Shown here: positions 59,747 to 64,000 of the stretch, in pieces
How positions within the stretch are numbered: position 1 is the stretch's first letter
How the letters are laid out: each line of letters starts with the position of its first letter
DNA from: Methylocystis sp. ATCC 49242
GTDB lineage: Bacteria; Pseudomonadota; Alphaproteobacteria; Rhizobiales; Beijerinckiaceae
Length of the DNA stretch: 64,000 nt
Reading direction: 5' to 3'
Assembly: GCF_000188155.2 (NCBI RefSeq)
Contig: NZ_KE124774.1
Coordinates: 99,501-163,500, forward strand
Notes under the pieces: generated by a model
The model's database searches: none
Told to the model about the DNA's origin: nothing
Seen by the model: only the letters and a program-made list of their open reading frames with translations
Translations under genes and position numbers: made by a program

Positions 59747-61420
59747 TCATGCCCTGTTCAAATTGTTGGCACGCAATTTCGATAGATTCAGCGTCGGCGT
59801 GATGCGATCGGGATCTATTTTGAGATGAATTATTGAAGGCATTCCCGATCGACGGGCCGCCTGGAATGCCGCAGCGAAATCGGCGGTGCGATCCACGGTT
59901 TTGCCGAAACCGCCAAAGGCTCGGGCATAGGCGGCGAAATCGGGGTTGCGCAGATCGGTGCCGATGACGCGGGCGGGATACTGACGTTCCTGATGCATCT
60001 TGATCGTGCCGTAACTGGCGTTGTCGCAAATGATGACGATGATTGGCAGATTATATTGGATCGCCGTTGCAAATTCCTGTCCATTCATGAGGAAGTCGCC
60101 ATCGCCATTGAGGGACACGACCAGTCGCTCGGGATGCAGCCGCTGAATTGCCACGGCGGCGGGGACCCCATAGCCCATCGTAGCCGAGGTCGGGGCGACA
60201 TGTGAGCCGAAACGCCGAAAGCGATAATAGCGATGTATCCAGGAAGCATAATTTCTAGCGCCGTTGCAGATGAATGCATCCGGCGGAAGATTCTCGCTCA
60301 GCCAGATCATTATCTCGGACAGGTCGACGTCCGCTGAGGGAATGAAACTCGAGGAGAAGGCGAGGTAATCCTCATGCGCCTCGCGCGTGACTTCACGCCA
60401 GGGGCGTGAGGCGGGCGGCGTCAGTTTGGATAATGCGGCGACGAAAGGTTTCGGCGACGCGTGGATGGCGAGCGTCGGGGCGTATACGCGTCCGAGTTCT
60501 TCAGCTTCGGGATAGACATGAACGAAACGGGTCTGAGGCGTCGGTATGTCGAACAGTTTATAACCTTGCGACGGAATTTCGCCGAGCCGTCCGCCTATCA
60601 AAACAACGAGGTCGCTATGCTGAATGCGCGAGACGAGTTTCGGATTGGCGTTTAGGCCGAGATCGCCGGCATAGCATTCATGCAAGGGATCGAACAGGGG
60701 CAGACGACGGTAGCTTGTCGCGACAGGAACATTGAATGCGGCGGCAAAGTCGATCATGCGGCGCGACGCCTCTTCATCCCAGCGCGTTCCGCCGATGATG
60801 AACATGGGGCGTTGTGCCACGGCGATCATATCCGCGAGAGATTCGAGTTGTTCTGACGCCGGCGCTGTCTCGATCGTTTCAGCCCGTGGACAGGCAGCAG
60901 ACGCGATGCGTTCCTCCAGCATGTCTTTCGGGAGCGCGAGCGCGACGGGGCCGGGTCTTCCTGCGATCGCAACGCGAAAAGCCCGCGAGACATATTCGAC
61001 AATGCGAGATCCGCTATCGATTTCGGCAACCCATTTTGTCTGGCCACCGAACATTGCGCGATAATCAACTTCCTGAAAGGCGCCGCGATCACGATTTACA
61101 CGCTCCACCTGCCCGATGAAGAGGATCATCGGCGTCGAGTCATGGTGTGCGATGTGAACGCCGGCATAAGCATTCGCGGCGCCGGGGCCGCGCGTGACGA
61201 AACAGACGCCTGGCCGTCCCGTCGCCTTTCCGTATGCGTCGGCCATCATCGCGGCACCCGCCTCATTTCGGCAGACGGTCAATTCGACATTGCGTTCGTA
61301 ACAAGCGTCTAGGACCGAGAGATAACTCTCGCCCGGCACGCAGAAGATGTGGTCAACGCCATTGACGATCAACTGATCGACGAGTGCTTGTGCGGCTGTG
61401 ATTTCGATGGAGGATTTCAC
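59747..61420 (-). CDS. Thiamine-diphosphate enzyme, acetolactate-synthase-like
   Basis: The 557-residue ThDP enzyme has catalytic Glu 53 (VCRNEAGAAMMADAYGKATG), RGPGAANAYAGVHIAHHDSTPMILFIGQV, and the ThDP/Mg site GDGDFLMNGQEFATAIQYNLPIIVIICDNASYG. The middle domain keeps a partial FAD-like fold (PMFIIGG, VATSYRRLPLFD). It could carboligate or decarboxylate a 2-oxo acid; it lacks the small regulatory subunit and is not in an ilv operon. GTG 61420 is chosen; the 120 nt upstream belong to the GNAT gene. It is likely translated from the same message as the GNAT gene just upstream. Confidence 0.85.
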   Translation of the reverse strand: MKSSIEITAAQALVDQLIVNGVDHIFCVPGESYLSVLDACYERNVELTVCRNEAGAAMMADAYGKATGRPGVCFVTRGPGAANAYAGVHIAHHDSTPMILFIGQVERVNRDRGAFQEVDYRAMFGGQTKWVAEIDSGSRIVEYVSRAFRVAIAGRPGPVALALPKDMLEERIASAACPRAETIETAPASEQLESLADMIAVAQRPMFIIGGTRWDEEASRRMIDFAAAFNVPVATSYRRLPLFDPLHECYAGDLGLNANPKLVSRIQHSDLVVLIGGRLGEIPSQGYKLFDIPTPQTRFVHVYPEAEELGRVYAPTLAIHASPKPFVAALSKLTPPASRPWREVTREAHEDYLAFSSSFIPSADVDLSEIMIWLSENLPPDAFICNGARNYASWIHRYYRFRRFGSHVAPTSATMGYGVPAAVAIQRLHPERLVVSLNGDGDFLMNGQEFATAIQYNLPIIVIICDNASYGTIKMHQERQYPARVIGTDLRNPDFAAYARAFGGFGKTVDRTADFAAAFQAARRSGMPSIIHLKIDPDRITPTLNLSKLRANNLNRA

Positions 61421-61430
61421 GCGATCTGGC

Positions 61431-62333
61431 TCACGGTCCAAACAAAACGCTTTCGGAAAAGGCGAGGTCGCCCAGACGTGGGCGTTCGGGGCCTTTGAAG
61501 TATTTTGGACCCCGGTTGTGCATATATTTGCCGACGACACCCGGCAATGGTTCGCTTGCGTCGATCAGGACGGTCGGGTGTCCATGTCGCATGAGTTCTC
61601 TGCCAAGCGGGCCGGCAAATCGCTGGAAGTCGGAAATGTCGCGACAGTAAATTAATTGCAAGGTAGGCAAGACATTTTTTAGGACTCGCCGGGGCAGAAA
61701 CACAAAAGGATGCGCGTCGCGCCTTTCTCGCACGACGAGCGCGAGGCAGCCATGTTTCACGTGGCTCGAGAGGAGATCGCGCTCCTGTATGGAAAGGCTG
61801 TCGCCGTAATCGCGGCGGTTTTCGAATCTTCGCGCGCGCGCGTTCGGACGCCAAGGGCTCAGCGCGGGGATTGTGAGCATTTGCCCGTTACAGTAACGGC
61901 GAAAACCCTGGGCTTCGATGATGGGCCAGGTATGAACCGCGGGCGATGTGTTGATGTAGGTGACTTCCCTGTGCCGAACGGCGGCGGCGATGAGCAGGGA
62001 GGCGTAGCCGCGGTGCGCCTCTTCGACATACCAGCTCGATATATTGCACCTTATCGGTCCGGACCCGATTTTGGTGAAAATCATAAGAATGACGCCGACC
62101 GGGGAACCGTCGTGCTCCAAAAGATATCCGAAACGCGGGTAGCCATCAGGAGCGTCGCGGCGGGCGAGCGTGTCGAGGGCGCGCGCCCAATAGGCGATCG
62201 AGCGGTCGGGGAAGCCTCTCGACAAAAGCTCGGCCAAGCCCGGTGTGTCCGCCTCGGCGATCAGTCTGCAGCGGATGCGCATGGGCGGGGCCTGGCTCAT
62301 CGGGGGTTGTCTTTGGCCATGGAAATTCACCAT
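61431..62333 (-). CDS. GNAT-family acyltransferase
   Basis: The 300-residue protein has an N-terminal GNAT domain: LIAEADTPGLAELLSRGFPDRSIAYWARALDTLAR, GYLLEHDGSPVGVILMIFTKIG, WYVEEAHRGYASLLIAAAVRH (acyl-CoA loop RGYASLL), and IIEAQGFRRYCNGQM. The C-terminal half (LSIQERDLLSSHVKHGCLALVVRERRDAHPF, QLIYCRDISDFQRFAGPLGRELMRHGHPTVLIDAS) looks like a second GNAT-like domain, as in tandem or amide-forming enzymes. It could acylate the product amine or an aminoacyl carrier protein. ATG 62333, 62300 or 62282 are possible starts. Stop lies 10 nt before the ThDP GTG. Confidence 0.7.
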   Translation of the reverse strand: MVNFHGQRQPPMSQAPPMRIRCRLIAEADTPGLAELLSRGFPDRSIAYWARALDTLARRDAPDGYPRFGYLLEHDGSPVGVILMIFTKIGSGPIRCNISSWYVEEAHRGYASLLIAAAVRHREVTYINTSPAVHTWPIIEAQGFRRYCNGQMLTIPALSPWRPNARARRFENRRDYGDSLSIQERDLLSSHVKHGCLALVVRERRDAHPFVFLPRRVLKNVLPTLQLIYCRDISDFQRFAGPLGRELMRHGHPTVLIDASEPLPGVVGKYMHNRGPKYFKGPERPRLGDLAFSESVLFGP

Positions 62334-62410
62334 TCGCTACTGAAGAACTTGCGGCTGCAGGTGAGTTATAGCTACGGTTTAGTTATTCGAACATGAAGGG
62401 AATAACGCCG

Positions 62411-62656
62411 ATGAGCGTACGGTTAACAGTGTTTTCCATCATGAAAGAGGTCGCCGCCGAGCAGGACAAGAAGCTGGCGCCCCTTGACGACGATCTCGTT
62501 CTGGCGAATTCGGGTCTGGATTCGCTCTGCTTCGCGATCATAGTCGCACGGTTGGAAGATGAACTTGGACTCGACCCCTTCACAGCGTCGGAGGAGGTGT
62601 ATTTCCCTGTCACGCTCGGGGACTTCGTAGCGCTTTACGAACATGTCGACGCGTGA
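62411..62656 (+). CDS. Acyl/aminoacyl carrier protein 2
   Basis: The 81-residue stand-alone carrier protein has phosphopantetheine Ser 38 in ANSGLDSLCFAIIVARLEDELGLDPF. The C-terminal part, EEVYFPVTLGDFVALYEHV, is a standard helix-4 region. ATG 62411 follows AAGGGAATAACGCCG; ATG 62393 is an alternative. Its last 14 nt overlap the start of the AMP-forming ligase, so the two are translationally coupled, implying the ligase loads this carrier. It is divergent from the GNAT gene. Confidence 0.87.
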   Translation: MSVRLTVFSIMKEVAAEQDKKLAPLDDDLVLANSGLDSLCFAIIVARLEDELGLDPFTASEEVYFPVTLGDFVALYEHVDA

Positions 62657-64000
62657 CGTGGCTTCCCTGCGCGACATGGCGCGGGCCTCTGTTAGCGATG
62701 CGGAGGCCTGCATTCGCGCGCAGGGCGCCGTGGCGGCGTGGAGGACGGCGATCGACGGTTCGATTCTGAAAGGCGGCCATAATGAACTTGTCGGGAAATC
62801 CGTGCTCGTCGGCGTTAGATCGCAATTTTTCAGCGCTCTCGCGATGCTCGAGCTGGATGGCCTCGCGTCGCGCATGGTGATCGTCCCGCCGGATTTCACC
62901 GTCGAAAGCCTCGCCTCCGCCATCGAACAGGCGGGCGTCGAGGCGATCGTCTGTGACGACGGGGCGAGCGACTTTGGCGCGAATCTGCCGCGCATTATCG
63001 TTGGGCCGTTGGCGCCTTGCGACGAGCCGCGGATGGAGGCGATCGACACGGAATGGGTGATGCCGACATCCGGGACGACCGGTGCGCCGAAGCTTGTCGC
63101 GCATCGTCTTGCTGGACTACTGGGCGCGACGGCGCGGCCTTCATCCGAGACGGCGCCGGTATGGGGCACCTTCTATGATATCCGACGTTATGGCGGGATG
63201 CAGATTTTCCTGCGCGCCGCGACGTGCGGAGCGACTCTTGTTCTGAATGAAGCTGACGAGTCGCTTTCCGATCATGTGGCGCGCATGGCCGGCGTCGGCG
63301 TCACGCATATGTCCGGCACGCCATCGCATTGGAGACGGTTGCTGATGAGTCCCGATGCGTTGCGCATTTCACCGCGCTATGTGCGTCTTTCCGGCGAGAT
63401 CGCCGATCGGGCGATACTCGACAGTTTGAAGGCGACTTATCGAGAGGCGCAGATTGTTCACGCCTATGCTTCAACGGAGGCCGGAGTAGGGTTCGAGGTG
63501 AAGGATGGACGGGAGGGATTTCCCGCTTCCTATCTCGATGGCGTAGGCGATGTCGAAATGCGCGTCGTCGACGGCTCTCTGCGCGTTCGGTCGCGACGAA
63601 CGGCCAGGCGTTATGTCGGGCGCGATGATTTGTGCATCGCGGATTCCGATGGATTCATCGATACCGACGATCTCGTCGAGCTGCGGGGCGATCGATTTTA
63701 TTTCAAAGGACGCCGCGCCGGCACCATCAATGTCGGCGGACTGAAGGTGCATCCGGAAGAAGTCGAGCAGGTAATCAACATGCACGAGGCCGTCTACATG
63801 TCGCTCGTCAAGGCTCGACGCAGTCCTATCACCGGCGATCTCATTGTCGCGCAAGTTATTTTGAAGGATGGCGAGCCGTCGCCCGAGCGTAAACGTGCGT
63901 TGCGCGAGGAAATTGCAGAGAGGTGTCGGGCGCAATTAGGAAGGCGCAAGACTCCGGCGACGATAGATTTCGTTCCGTCGCTCGCCATGTCTGCGGGCGG
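62643..64000 (+). CDS. AMP-forming acyl/amino-acid:carrier ligase (runs off window)
   Basis: At least 452 codons are visible with no stop before the window end. It is an ANL-superfamily enzyme: A3 loop MPTSGTTGAPKLVAH (about residue 140), AYASTEAGVGFEVKDG (A5), DSDGFIDTDDLVELRGDRFYFKGRRAGTINVGGLKVHPEEVE (A7-A8), and a C-terminal domain LRRKTPA-like region just before the edge (RAQLGRRKTPATIDFVPSLAMSAGG), where the catalytic Lys should follow. The N-terminal domain is shorter than usual by roughly 40-60 residues. It starts inside the carrier-protein gene (ATG 62643). It probably activates an acid for loading onto carrier protein 2. Confidence 0.85.
   Translation, partial: MSTRDVASLRDMARASVSDAEACIRAQGAVAAWRTAIDGSILKGGHNELVGKSVLVGVRSQFFSALAMLELDGLASRMVIVPPDFTVESLASAIEQAGVEAIVCDDGASDFGANLPRIIVGPLAPCDEPRMEAIDTEWVMPTSGTTGAPKLVAHRLAGLLGATARPSSETAPVWGTFYDIRRYGGMQIFLRAATCGATLVLNEADESLSDHVARMAGVGVTHMSGTPSHWRRLLMSPDALRISPRYVRLSGEIADRAILDSLKATYREAQIVHAYASTEAGVGFEVKDGREGFPASYLDGVGDVEMRVVDGSLRVRSRRTARRYVGRDDLCIADSDGFIDTDDLVELRGDRFYFKGRRAGTINVGGLKVHPEEVEQVINMHEAVYMSLVKARRSPITGDLIVAQVILKDGEPSPERKRALREEIAERCRAQLGRRKTPATIDFVPSLAMSAG

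Overview
The window is GC-rich chromosomal DNA from an alphaproteobacterial methylotroph, most likely a methanotroph or relative in the Methylocystaceae/Beijerinckiaceae. The support is a complete fhcBADC set (tetrahydromethanopterin-dependent formaldehyde oxidation), a PQQ precursor gene, a lanthanide-uptake locus with a lanmodulin homologue, and housekeeping genes typical of Rhizobiales (UPF0262, DUF2948, hisD, a phosphatidylcholine synthase remnant). The assignment is inferred from gene content only. I saw no rRNA, tRNA or CRISPR array.

Layout. 0-14 kb: the start of an MFS efflux gene, a phosphate-selective porin behind a clear Pho box, a Sel1 protein, a pair of related Cys-containing secreted proteins, a DEAD-box helicase, glpD, a FadE-type dehydrogenase, a zinc-ribbon protein, infC with an AUU start, and secreted or acyltransferase proteins. 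14-24.3 kb: a lanthanide/PQQ island. It holds an ABC exporter-type operon matching lutA-lutB-lutE-lutF, lanmodulin, a LutH-type TonB receptor interrupted by one in-frame TGA, a histidine kinase/LuxR regulator pair, a di-haem peroxidase and a 25-residue pqqA missing from ordinary ORF calls. lanM and lutH share the palindrome TCGGGA-N5-TCCCGA, a candidate common operator. 24.5-31.5 kb: molybdenum genes (YqeB-like, Mop, orphan ModA), then fhcBADC. 31.7-42.4 kb: putA, hsp20, a UbiH-type hydroxylase, a decayed pcs, a quinone reductase, a candidate anti-Shine-Dalgarno small RNA, rsfS, rlmH and purA. 42.9-46.3 kb: a hydrolase gene inside a 1.33-kb unit bounded by 25-bp inverted repeats, followed by an exported amidohydrolase. 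46.6-53.1 kb: the DUF2948-hisD-UPF0262 group, a low-molecular-weight phosphatase, an amidase and a FATP-like acyl-CoA synthetase.

53.3-64 kb (continuing past the window): an apparently undescribed carrier-protein biosynthetic cluster. It has a MetY-like sulfhydrylase translationally coupled to an unusual MetA-like acyltransferase, two stand-alone carrier proteins, an acyl-CoA-dehydrogenase-like flavoprotein lacking the YEGT motif, a tRNA-independent amino acid:[carrier protein] ligase, a cupin, a class IV aminotransferase, a ThDP-dependent decarboxylase/ligase, a GNAT acyltransferase and an AMP-forming ligase. There is no NRPS condensation domain or PKS module. The logic suggests a small modified amino acid or short amide made on free carrier proteins from homoserine- and Gly/Ala-type building blocks. 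The product is unknown.
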